Origin: Epiperipatus broadwayi
Taxonomy: Eukaryota > Onychophora > Udeonychophora > Euonychophora > Peripatidae
NCBI GenBank assembly: GCA_028023455.1
Contig: JAQFVV010006200.1
Location: 1,871,238 to 1,935,237 of the forward strand
Reading direction: 5' to 3'
DNA: 64,000 nt
Shown here: positions 38,162-48,569 of the stretch, piece by piece
How the letters are laid out: every line of letters begins with the position of its first letter
Position numbering within the stretch: position 1 is the first letter of the stretch
The notes under the pieces: generated by a model
What the model saw: only the letters and a program-made list of their open reading frames with translations
Database searches by the model: none
What the model was told of the DNA's origin: nothing
Program-made: the position numbers and the translations under genes

Positions 38162-38928
38162 CAGTGGTCTTCAACCCCCAGTCCGTGGACTGGTGCCAGG
38201 CTGCAGAAGTTTTCTGCCGGTCCACACTAGACTGACAGGAAAGTTTGTAGTAACAAAATAATAAGATTTTAAACTTTTAATTAATATAAACAATTTTTAT
38301 TTATTTTTTCATTGCATTTTTACCTGATTAAAAAAAAAGAAAAAGAAACAGAATGAAAACAAAATCTAATTACTTTGTTTTTCTATTTATCACAGATGTT
38401 TATGGTGGGTGGAATTAAATTTTTTATTATTTTTCTAAAAAAATTCAAAATTAAAAAAAAATTTTTTTATTATACAAACTCCATATAAATATATATATAT
38501 ATAACTTCATCTTGTATATTTAACATTAAATACAGATATTACATTTATCATAATCATTGTCATGTAATTACACTAGCTCTGGTATTTCCCAACATTCAGG
38601 TGAATAACATTTTATTCTTGCATGTTTTAACAATGAACTAATAAACATAGAAATGCAAGCACATTAATGAGAATGATTATTATTGTACTGTTTTCTGTAG
38701 CAGTATGACTGCGCAACTCAAGAAAGAGTGTTCCGCATGTGAAGATAAACAACATCATTATAATACACAGTAATTAGTGTGCTGTTTTGGTCAGTTATAA
38801 CAATTATGCTCATTTAAGGCTAAGCAGTTTATATATTTAAGAAAATTTATCTGTAAACTTCTACCGGTCCGCAAAATCTTATCCTTATTTTTGCCGGTCC
38901 ACAGGTGTGAAATGGTTGAAGACCACTG
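38162..38928. mobile_element. Non-autonomous hAT element with perfect 8-bp TSD
   Basis: The terminal inverted repeats CAGTGGTCTTCAACC / GGTTGAAGACCACTG are typical of hAT transposons, and sub-terminal CCGGTCCACA / CCGGTCCGCA copies are present. The 8-bp target duplication CTCTAACT at 38154-38161 and 38929-38936 is perfect, exactly the hAT length. The 767-bp interior is AT-rich with no transposase, so it depends on an enzyme encoded elsewhere. It split the 3' UTR of a PLE fragment and is younger than it. Confidence 0.94.
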
Positions 38929-39115
38929 CTCTAACTAATTAATGCACTATCAAATAATATGTTAATCTGTTAGCTTTTAAAATGGGTCTTATTCACTCAT
39001 CTTTGTTACAAGCATTGCTATATTTATGACAATTCTGTCCAAAGCATGCTAATCACTACAGTATTTTATTGTTTATAAAGCTTTGTTCTTAATACAGTTT
39101 TTGTATTTGTATATA
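38929..39115 (+). pseudogene. Penelope-like element 3' UTR, right arm (after hAT insert)
   Basis: It continues the second-family PLE: AATTAATGCACTAT, ACAAGCATTGCTAT, ATAAAGCTTTG and TTAATACAGTTTTTGTATTTG occur in the same order in the reverse complement of 36790-37020. This match across the hAT insertion proves that both halves belonged to one copy. Confidence 0.82.
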
Positions 39116-39662
39116 TATATTAAAGTAACTGAACAAGACTGTGTGTGTGTGCGTGTAAATGTGTATATTTATTTGTTTACTTTGATTAAAATATTCCTAT
39201 TATGTAGAGTTATGCCTATATTTATTTTAATAAAGATTTTTTTATAGAAATATCATAATTATGTATATTCAATTTCTAAAACTTTTATTCATCTCTTAAA
39301 GTGCTTGAAAATCATTATCATCATCATCTTCAATGATCAATAAGCAAGGTAAAGATTTTTCTGGGCTTAGTTCATTTTTTCCCCTTATCTGGAGGTTTTC
39401 TTCACAACCATATTTATTTCATCTGTCAATGTTACATGTAGTCTTTTTTCTAGAATCTCTTATAATCTTTAAGTTGCAGTTTAAGACTTCAGATAGCCAT
39501 TTGCTGTTAACTCTTCTAGTTATATTTCAAGCCTCCTCCAATTCCACCTTCTTAACATTTTCAATGACGTCAGTAATATTTATTTTTTTCGGACAATTAT
39601 TTCACTTTTGATCTCTTCTTGATAACACTAACAAGCAACATTCCATATTTAACTGTGCAGTC

Positions 39663-40050
39663 CAGTGGAGCGTAATCTTTTTTATGCTTGTACCCCGCTT
39701 CCTCCGATGAAAATTTGACGCGACCCATTCTTTGATTTTACCATGCCTAAATTATAAGTATGAGTATGTAAAGATATTCATAATGAAATGATAGTAGTTT
39801 TAATTAATATACAAATTTATATTTTTTGAAAAAAATCGTATACTTATAAAAAAAAAAAAAGATTTATACAAAAACAATTTAGTTTCATGTGATTTTTATC
39901 TATTTTTAAAAATTAATTTCTTTCAAAAACAAAAAATTATCATTATCCAAAACTTAAGAGTTTTTTTTAAATTTCATACCCCCACCCCACAACTTTATGC
40001 AATCCTCTGAGGGGTCGCGAGGATTGCGACCTACGGGCCATGCACCACTG
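39663..40050. mobile_element. Small hAT derivative inserted in RTE
   Basis: It starts CAGTGGAGCGTAATC and ends ATGCACCACTG, that is, hAT-type CAGTGG termini. GC-rich sub-terminal sequence (CCCGCTTCCTCCGATG; GAGGGGTCGCGAGGATTGCG) surrounds an AT-rich middle. Flank alignment to the 46.3-kb RTE copy shows uninterrupted RTE sequence on both sides. The target duplication is decayed: GTGCAGTC against CTGTAGTC, 6 of 8 matching if the right end lost three bases. Confidence 0.72.
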
Positions 40051-40274
40051 TAGTCTGAAACCTTATGTGTTGCTGTTTTTAATTAAAAGTACGTCTCAGA
40101 TGAATTAATGGTATAATACATTTATTAAAAACTTTCTTTTTCAAAATAAGTAAAATGTTATCTCATATTAATTTTTTTTCTAGAAAAGTACTCCATTCAA
40201 TCCTATGATTAATTTTATTTATTGTACTTTCATCTGTGTTAATAATCTGACTAAGATATTTATATATGTTAACA

Positions 40275-41570
40275 TCTGCTGCTGCTGCTACTGCTGTTCC
40301 TACAACTACTACTACTACTATTATGTTTCAAATGATAAACTTTATTGAGACTCAAAAAGGGTTACATAAGTTACATTTGAAAACACGAGGTCTTAGATAC
40401 AAAGTGATTTATGATATTACATATATAATAAAGGTTTAATTTTTAAATGTGATATTGAAAAAAATATGTGGAAATGCATAATAAGAAAACATATGGAGGT
40501 GGTATTGAAGTTGGTGTTATATTGACATAGGTTACAAAAAATTGGGTTCATTTGGTGAGAGTACTATAGTTTTCATAGCTCAGTCTTATTGTTCATTTGT
40601 TATATAAGTCCCATGTGAAAAAAAAAAGGAAAAATACTATTCGCATGAATTACATCTTGGAAAAATGGGAAAATACTGGTTCTGCATGAATTGCATCCTG
40701 AGAGAATGAAAAAACACTGTTATGAATGAATTGCATCTTGGAAAAACAGAAAAATACTAGTCAGCATGAATTGCATCCTGAGAAAATGGAAAAATACTAG
40801 TTAAGCATGGATTGTATCTTGGGAAAATGGAAAAACAGTAGTCAGCATGAATTGCATTCTGGGAAAATGGAAAAATACCATTTCATCATAATTGCATCCT
40901 GGGGAAATAGAATAATATCAGTTATCATGCATTGCATTCCAGGAAAATTGAAAAATGCCTGTTTAGCATAAATTAAATCTTGGGGAAATAGAAAAACCCT
41001 GGCTTGTATGAATTGTATTTTGGGAAAATGGAAAAATACTAGTTGGCATAAATTGCATCTTGGAAAAGTGGAAAAACACTAGTCAACATAACTTGCATCT
41101 GGAGAAAATGGAGAAACACTAATCAGTATAGATTATATCTTGGATAAATGAAAAAATACTAGTTGGAATAAATTGCATTTGGAAGAAAATGGAAAAACAT
41201 TAGTTTAGCATGGATTGCACCTTGGGAAAATGCCAGTCAGCATGAATTGCATCTTGGGAAAATGGAAAAACACCAGTTATCATGAGTTGCAATGTTTAAT
41301 AATGATGGTATTGAGCAATTTTTGGGATTGAAGCTGGAGAATTTGAAATTGTTACACACAAAAAAAACTAAGATTTGCTGCGGGACTATAATTATACAAT
41401 TTTTAAAACAAAGTTGCCATCTTTATTTTATTTCTCATGTTGGTCAAAAATAAATTCCATTAAATTTTTCTTTGTGCACACATAGAAATCTTTAAAAAAA
41501 AGTCTACTATGTTATCTGTTATCAAGTTTTATTTTATCTTTGATAAGGTGTAAAAATTATTATTGTTATT
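40275..41570. mobile_element. 1.3-kb insert in RTE, unknown family, carrying minisatellite
   Basis: This segment interrupts the RTE reading between KINAKK and YKYLSQIIN. It is bounded by triplet repeats: CTGCTGCTGCTACTGCTG/CTACTACTA at 40277-40322, and a TTATTATTGTTATTG run at 41556-41590. It holds about 320 bp of unique sequence, the 40-bp minisatellite, then about 270 bp of unique sequence. Helitron-type and other non-autonomous elements often carry central tandem arrays, but no diagnostic ends were seen. It has no ORF. Confidence 0.5.
40640..41290 (+). repeat. Minisatellite, about 16 units of about 40 bp
   Basis: Tandem units of 39-42 bp follow the pattern GCATGAATTGCATCTTGG, then GAAAATGGAAAAA, then TACTAGT. 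I count about 16 units, one shortened (near 41216). Units differ by point changes and 1-2 bp indels, so the array is not newly expanded. The period is not a multiple of three and stops occur, so it is not protein coding. Confidence 0.9.
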
Positions 41571-42440
41571 GTTGTTATTATTATTATTTTGAAAACTTAT
41601 TAGACATAGTTTTAATTTTTTAGCATTTATTTTAAGTCCTACTTTCTTACTTTTATTTAATATCTTTTGTAACATTTCCTGGAGGTCTGGATCATTATTT
41701 GTGAATACTACCACACCATTGCAAAATCTAGATGACCTACATAATCTTTATATATTTCTTTTCTTTTAGTTTTTCATTTTTCCACAAATACTTCCTGTAA
41801 AAGTAATATAAAAGTTTTGGAGAAATGGAATCACCCTATATATACTTCTATCAATATTAACTTTTTAGAGTCACCAAGTAGTTTAAGTACTGCTATTGTA
41901 TTTTGTTAAATATTCTTCAGAATTCGATGATATTTTGGGTTTATGTTTTGATTTTTTCAAATTTAATTACTATGGAAATATTTATAGAGTAAAATGTCTT
42001 GCCATTTTACATTGGATTTGAAACAATATGGGAATTTTTATTTATTGATCCTTTTTATAACTCCTTTTAATATTTATAGTCCACTGTGCTAAAATATCCA
42101 GCTCGGTATTTTGGCTGGCTTGAATCCACTATTCTTTTGAATGAATGATCTTAGTAAATATTTAATATAAAACTGATAAAGGAGGGGTGGGTCTATAATT
42201 TTTACTTCTTTCACTTTAATTTTCTTAAATATCTCACTATCACTATTGCATTCTTCCATTTTATATTATTATTGTTTAGATACTTGGTATATAGTTTTAC
42301 CAACAATTCCTCTATTTCTTCACTTGCTTTCTTTAAAACATCTATAAGGATTTTATCATTTCCTGGAGCTTTTCTATTCTTTGTAGATTTAATTGTACTT
42401 TCAGCAGTTCATTAAATATCCTTGACATTTTCAAAAACAA

Positions 42441-45040
42441 TAATATTATTGTAGAAATAATAAAAAAAATTGAGAAATAATAAAATATCAAACATACTAT
42501 AGCAAAGGAAATTTATAACATTTGCAATTGGAATGGTATAGGTGTATGCAGAGTATTTCTCAGGATAGATTGCTGATACAAAAATTAAACTGGTAAAGAC
42601 AGGAAAAAACTTTCAAAAAAATAGAAGAGTATACTAAATTCTGAATGCTCAAATTTTATAGCATCATTTATCAATAATTTTATATCCACAATGAGAAAGA
42701 GTATATAGAGAAATTGGAAAAGTAAATTTACAGGCAGATTTATTGACTGACATAGAGACACAATGATTGGGAAAATGTAAGATATTATAGAGTATTATAA
42801 ATTGATAAGAAAAAAAAAGAAAAAGTTTTGGTAAGAGTATATAAAGATTATACAAGCTGATGTAAAAATTGTTTTGAAGAGGATAATGAAAAGTAAAACA
42901 AAATGACAATAAAAAGAGCAACTTTCTATTGATCTTAAAGAGTATTCTATGGCCAATTGCTTGGACTGTAGTGCGGTATTAAAGCAGAAAAATACTATGT
43001 TAAGTACAGCAATTTTTCTCATCTTTTAGCTCTTGAATCAATCATTCCTCTATTACATTATATCATAGTGAAACAAGGAACATTATTTTTAATGTTCTCT
43101 CAACAGAAAAGTACTCCATTCCAGACTATTTTTCTATGCTCTATTTATCAAAGTATTTCTTTTTTTATTTTTTTCTCTTTGTTTCTCTCTTATAACTCTC
43201 CAACATATTCCCACAATTTTTATACATTTAAAAATCATATCGATTTTATTTTTTTCCAAGCCCACATTTTGTCAGCATACAATTAGATATTTAGTGGCTT
43301 TTTAAAGCTTATATTAATTAACACTATTGACATCTTTTTTTTTTTTCAATTTTAGAAGCCACAATGTGAGTAAAATAAGTGACACTAAATAGTAGTGAAA
43401 ATGGATTCAAATTGGTTTCTAGTTAATTAATTGATAATATTTCAAATATACTGTCTTTTATCAAGAAAAAAATATATTTAACTAGTCTAAAAGTTGGGAT
43501 ACATTGTCATTTAATGACTATTGTTTTCAACCATGGTTCACATGGTGGTTTTGGACAATGAAATAAAGATGTCACAAACCTTCATTCTTTATTACTTGCC
43601 TTACTAATTATCAAGTTTGTGTTCCATATAAAGCTTAAATATATTTTTGCAATATAATTTTGTTTTAAAAGATGTAGTTATTTCATAATTTATTAAAGAT
43701 AGATTTAAGGAAAAAGTTTAACCATGGTTCAAAGCCTGTGGGAGTATGACCCTTTGTTATTTGTATCAGCAGGGACATTAATTACAATTATATTTTTGTT
43801 TTATGGCCAAGTCATTGACAATTACAAACTAACCCAGTTTAACTTGGATCTTTTATTTTCCTATTAAAAATATCTAGTTACCAACCACTGATTAACTAGA
43901 TTGACTCTGGATTGGTCATCTGAAAAAAAATTCGTTTGCTTAGAAATTCTCAGCTACCGAAAAAAAAAATTGAATTCTATTCAGATTTAAATTTCAGATT
44001 ATGGGCACATGGCAGATTATTATACATACCACTACATCATGAGGATAATTATACATATTTTTTAAATAGGCTTTTCTTAAAACCAACTTTATCCCTCCAC
44101 AAAATAACAGTTTTTTAATAAAAGCTTTTCAGCCTTTATAATTTTTTTATTAACTCTATAAACCTTTATCTCTTTGGCCCATGAATCAACATTTGTGCCA
44201 AACTACATAGGAATAGCAAGAGTACTCATGATTTAAAATCCAAATATTAGAGAATTTTTAAACAACTATTTATTATTGAGCAAACACCTTTTTTAGATAT
44301 ATTGTTATTTAAGTACTGCATGGATGGTTGCTTGGAAGATCATGTGATGATGAACACTCAACTAGTAGATTGAACTCAACAAGTCTATTTCAGTTGATCA
44401 TAGTTGTCTCAATCCAAAACACATGGGCTAATAAAACCAAGTAAGTTCAGAAATTTGTTTCAGTCAGTCAATCAATAATCAAAATTATAAACTATCAAAT
44501 AATGATCAATATTAATGCTGTCTAACTACTTTAGTTAGAATTTAAATAGGCAAAAAACCTTTTTCAAACAGCAGCTAATAGACCGGCTAGTTAAGTCCTC
44601 TTGTTCAGTATTCCTCAACATGGATGTTCTCTTCACCTTTCACTAGGTTAGTATCTGCATTCTTCATAAGTTAACCAGTCTCTTAAAGTTTTTTTTTTAT
44701 ATGCGTTAAATTATTCAATAACCTCCTTTAAATTTTTAATAATAGCTTTATATTTACATTCTCCATCTGATTCATTTTTAAAATTCTTCTAAAATATGAA
44801 TTAGTTTAATAACTGTAAGAACTTATCAAGTAAAAGTGTTCATACTTATTTAACAATTTAAACAATAATTAGACTTAATTCATTTGAAATATACAATTAA
44901 ACGAAGCATTAAAATATTATATTTTTTACTATTTAATTTATTATTTTTCCTTAAAGTTTATTAACTTTTTTTATTCTTTCTAGATTAAATCTATCAGCTG
45001 TAAGATCTCAATCTTTTTCAGAAAAATAGTGTATTTTTTC
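42441..45040. other. AT-rich non-coding stretch
   Basis: No gene is supported. Several chance ORFs of 60-85 codons overlap on opposite strands at 42660-43290, with Phe/Lys-rich AT-driven composition. The phrase AAAAGTACTCCATTC occurs at 43108 and also inside the RTE copy at 40184, so part of 43.05-43.15 kb may be another small RTE scrap. Confidence 0.45.
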
Positions 45041-45155
45041 TTTTCCATATGTCAAAGCACCGGCCGGGAAGCGAACCCGCGACAATTGTCTGCAAGCAAC
45101 TGCTTGCTTGCAAGGCGCCTGCACTGACCTCTCGGCTACCAACGCTTGACAAAAA
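45041..45155 (-). mobile_element. tRNA-derived SINE, family 1, best-preserved copy
   Basis: In reverse orientation it carries CCGGCCGGGAAGCGAACCCG (box B side) and GACCTCTCGGCTACCAACG (box A side), with an intact palindromic CAAGCAACTGCTTGCTTGC in the variable-arm position. The flanks GTATTTTTTC (45031) and GTATTTTTTT (45156) form a near-perfect duplication. Confidence 0.88.
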
Positions 45156-45962
45156 TGTATTTTTTTCTGTGCTGTTTTTCATATTAGTTGCAATGTGACG
45201 ATCAGTAATCGGCTTTAAAGTTGTAATTTTCGTTCCATAAGATTTTTTTTTCTCTTATATGAATCCTCAAATAATTTACTCATTTATTTGATTCAAACCT
45301 TATGGAGGGGTAGGGTGTTTCCTTATCTCTAATTCGACCCTACGACTCTTTATCCTCTGATTTTTATATTTGCTCTATTATATATAATTTTGATTCATTT
45401 CTGTGTTACATATATATATTATACAACCCAATATTCTTATCAATATCTTCACTTTGGCACATGAATTTATCACAACCTCATACAGCACTAAAGAAAAATG
45501 TCTGTAGCATTGCCAATAGATATATCCTAACTTCAAGAGATGCTATGGTAGTGATCAAGTTACTGGCCTGGAACTAAAAGCAAAAATCAATTCCGAACCC
45601 TGAAGTGAGAGAATTGAGGGCACACATAAGATGTTTTTAATCACCATATTGCTGTGAAATAAAAAGCAACACAATTAAATTTTTTTACATAAGCACAAAC
45701 AACTCATGAAAAAAAGACTTTAAAAAATTACTAGAGGAATGGAAAGGGAGGATAAAGTTGTTAACAGGTTTCTCTGGGCATAGTTGCTGAGAGATTCCTG
45801 ACTCAGTTTAAGAAGAAGTCACAGTGCATCATCACATCACAACAATAGCAAACAGCATATAATATCATTTTGATCAATTAATTAGACTATATGAAAAATT
45901 TAATGTAATAGATTTCATTTTATAAATGTATAAAAGAAGAAAGATCATATATTTCTTTAATA

Positions 45963-46457
45963 GAAGCATCATCATCAACTATTATCAATCCACTGCAGGA
46001 TGAAGGTCTCTCCAAATTCAATCCATCTTCTCTGATCTTTAGCTTCTCTTCTCCACACCATCTCTGCATATGTTCTTATTTCATCCATCCATCTCACATG
46101 TGGTCTCTTTCTAGGTCTTTTACAATCTGTTGGAATCCAGTTTAAGATTTCAATTGTCCATCTATTATCATCTCTTCTAGCAATGTGTCCAGTCCAACTC
46201 CATTTCAGTTTTTTAATTTTTTCACTTAGATCAGTAACACCTGTTTGTTCTCTTATCCATATATTGCATTTTCGATCTCTTCTTATTACTCCCAACATGC
46301 ATCTCTCCATATTTCTTTGAGTGATCTGAAATCTCTGTATTGTTCTTAAAAGATTATTAATATTGTCAGTTAAATAAAAATAAAATATTTCTCCAACCAT
46401 TGCACAAACAATATTAAAAATCACATTACATTTATATATTTCACACTGTATGTTCAT
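45963..46457 (-). pseudogene. RTE LINE C-terminal fragment with open frame
   Basis: The 160-residue minus ORF (45975-46457) starts in non-RTE sequence. From about residue 36 it reads the RTE C-terminal tail: LRTIQRFQITQRNMERCMLG, DRKCNIWIREQTGVTD, KLKWSWTGHIARRDDNRW, LNWIPTDCKRPRKRPHVRW and RREAKDQRRW. The part after the palm in RTE proteins is conserved in this form. It ends by a GATGATGATG 3' tail. It is 5'-truncated and has no catalytic domain, so it is dead despite the open frame. Confidence 0.88.
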
Positions 46458-46591
46458 TATTATATATATTATGATTCAAATCAATTTATGGTGACTAGAG
46501 TTATTTAATGGTTTATATTGACAATGCTTGAAGACTATCTCTCTGGATATTATATATATTTTTGGCATTGTAATTTTCTATCATTATAAAG

Positions 46592-46724
46592 CCCTGCACA
46601 GTTTGACACAGTTAATAGAGCATCCAACTTGGAATCGGAAGGTCCCAGGATCAATTCTGGTGCTCGCAAATCTGGTACTCAAACTTTTTATGAACTCTTG
46701 AGCAACAAGGCCATATGCCTTTTT
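46592..46724 (+). mobile_element. tRNA-derived SINE, family 2, with 13-bp TSD
   Basis: The tRNA-like head reads GACACAGTTAATAGAGCATCC (box A), with a T-arm CCAG-GATCAATT-CTGG (box B region). It is followed by a tail domain (GAACTCTTGAGCAACAAGGCC). A perfect 13-bp duplication, TATCATTATAAAG, lies at 46579-46591 and 46725-46737. This defines the full unit as 133 bp, and it is the reference copy of family 2 in this window. Confidence 0.92.
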
Positions 46725-47143
46725 TATCATTATAAAGTTGATTCATGATATTATTTGCAGTGCTTTAAAATGAGTTGAAATACCTCTGTTCTGTAAATTT
46801 AAATGTAAGTTGATTCAAACATAAATGGCATTAAATATTATGGCTAATTTAATATTTATTCATCTGTTTGTTGTGGTTAAAATTAACTTTCCTTATAATA
46901 TTTAGGCATTCAGAAAGAAGCAATTATTTATTTTTTGCAAAATTTGGCTAATTTTTTGGTGATTGGACATCAGTACATTTGTTTATATTGACAGTGATGT
47001 GAGATTCAAACTTCGTCTATTGTGGGGGAAAATCATATACCTAAAAAGATGAAGAATAAAAAGTAATGCATTGTCTTAATTCTTTAGCTGTCTTTACAAA
47101 TTCAAATTTATTTTCTTTGATGATGAATAATATTTCTGCAATG

Positions 47144-47340
47144 TAATTTTCACTACACCACTCTCATGTAAGGTAGAAACTGGTTTCTATCCATTTTTAA
47201 TACTTTATGGAAGAATGTAATCATAAACATGTGACCAAAGACATGTGAAAAAGATCTATGATCTCCAAGATGCATATTTCATGCTGAATCAGTACTCACC
47301 AGCTGTCACAGACTGCAATCTCTTACACATATCTTTACCC
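47144..47340 (+). mobile_element. Chimeric repeat: TIR-MITE end joined to foldback-family segment
   Basis: The left part (TTTCACTACACCACTCTCATG, GAATGTAATCATAAACATG) matches the MITE at 47971-48135. The right part (CATGCTGAATCAGTACTCACC, then a TCTCTTACACATATC stretch) matches the foldback family at 23.8 and 36.2 kb. The reverse-oriented copy at 54380-54559 has the same junction, so the chimera is a real sub-family. Confidence 0.6.
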
Positions 47341-47970
47341 TGCAGAAATAGGATTCATTATTGGGCAATCTCTAGTGTAATGAATGACTAATAAAAATTA
47401 TTAATGTACTGCCATTTTTTTGAGGTGCTACAGTTTATGATAGATTGATTATAAAATTTGTGCTTTCAATATTTTTTAATATTATTTTTACCAGCTTTAA
47501 TAAAGATTTTTACAGCAATATAAAATAATAAATTATCTGACTAGACACATGATGATAGATTTAAATTCTATTATACATAAAAATAATTGTCTATGAAATA
47601 AATTAGTCTTAAATATAATATAGATTAATTTGAATACTTTTTTATTAATATGCATTAAAATGAAAGTTATGTTAACACAAATTAAGAAGCCATTTTCAAA
47701 TGCCATTTTTCATTTAGTAATTTTAAAAAAATGTTTTATTCAGTAATTGAACAATACAATAATTGCTTTTTGACTTTATATATCTGTGAATATTTCCATG
47801 TAATGGTTTTAATGCAAATACAGTATATTCTTACATTAAAAGAAGCTTCGTAAATCATCCCAAATCAATGTTGTTTAGCCTTTTTCCAAAAATAAAACCA
47901 AATTATTTAAAATACTTAATTTTCTTTAGTCATTCATTAGATTAGAGATTATCCCCTTAATGAATAATTA

Positions 47971-48135
47971 GTGTAACTTTCACTACATCACTATCACGCA
48001 AGATAGGGACTGTTTTCTATCGGCGTTTAACACCTTGTGGAGGATGTAATCATAAACATACGACTAAAGACGTGAAATAGATATATAATCCCCAAACTAT
48101 CTCGTGTGAGAGTGGTGTAGAGAATCACCCTATAG
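47971..48135. mobile_element. Short TIR MITE (165 bp)
   Basis: The left end, GTGTAACTTTCACTACATCA then ATAGGGACTG, is matched in reverse by AAACTATCTCG, GAGAGTGGTGTAGAGAATCAC on the right, a TIR of about 40 bp with some mismatches. The interior has GGATGTAATCATAAACATACG. There is no ORF and no clear target duplication. Confidence 0.62.
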
Positions 48136-48460
48136 AAAAAATTTTAAAAATACTTCTTTTATTAGAACTCTGTAAGTATTTTATTCAAAATCACTTCTTA
48201 CACTAATTAAAAGATTGCAGACATTAATTAACAATTAAATTAATTTGGAAGCATTAATGATAATATACATCTTACTAAGAGTTTTTTTTTTTTAATTAAT
48301 TGTGAAAAATAAAGAAAAATAAGATACAATATAAAATAAAAAAATGAGTCCACATTATCAAGGGTAATGATGATATAAAATGATTTTCCTTAGACTAAGA
48401 AGCTTCTATACAGAAAATACCATATGCTTAAGTAACCCAATTATTCATTAAACATTTCTT

Positions 48461-48558
48461 AGTTGTCAAGCGTTGGTGGCCTAGCAGTTAGCAAAGCTGC
48501 CTTCCAAGCAGCTGGCCCAGGTTCGCTTCCCAGTTAACGCTTTGACATATATATATAT
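48461..48558 (+). mobile_element. tRNA-derived SINE, family 1, short variant with 11-bp TSD
   Basis: It begins GTTGTCAAGCGTTGGTGGCC (box A region), with box B AGGTTCGCTTCCC and the tail GCTTTGACATATATAT. The variable-arm segment is shorter than in other copies. The perfect 11-bp duplication AAACATTTCTT is at 48450-48460 and 48559-48569. Confidence 0.9.
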
Positions 48559-48569
48559 AAACATTTCTT

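Larger units (their letters stand above)
39317..42440 (-). mobile_element. RTE LINE copy split by hAT and minisatellite inserts
   Basis: One minus-strand RTE copy can be followed in order. Region 1 to motif C is at 42440-41600 (KAPGND-like near 42380, VVFTNNDPDLQEMLQK near 41690, KVGLKINAKK). Then YKYLSQIINTDESTINKINH (about 40265-40200), KKKVFNKCIIP, FQTT, and the C-terminal part down to CATCATCATC at about 39317. The order matches the 26-28 kb copy. A 1.3-kb insert (40275-41570) and a hAT derivative (39663-40050) interrupt it. Frameshifts and stops exclude activity. Confidence 0.7.

Noticed and set aside
42664-43286. Overlapping ORFs on both strands (75-85 codons)
   Set aside because: Phe/Lys/Ile-rich, mutually overlapping and AT-driven; no domain or splice evidence.
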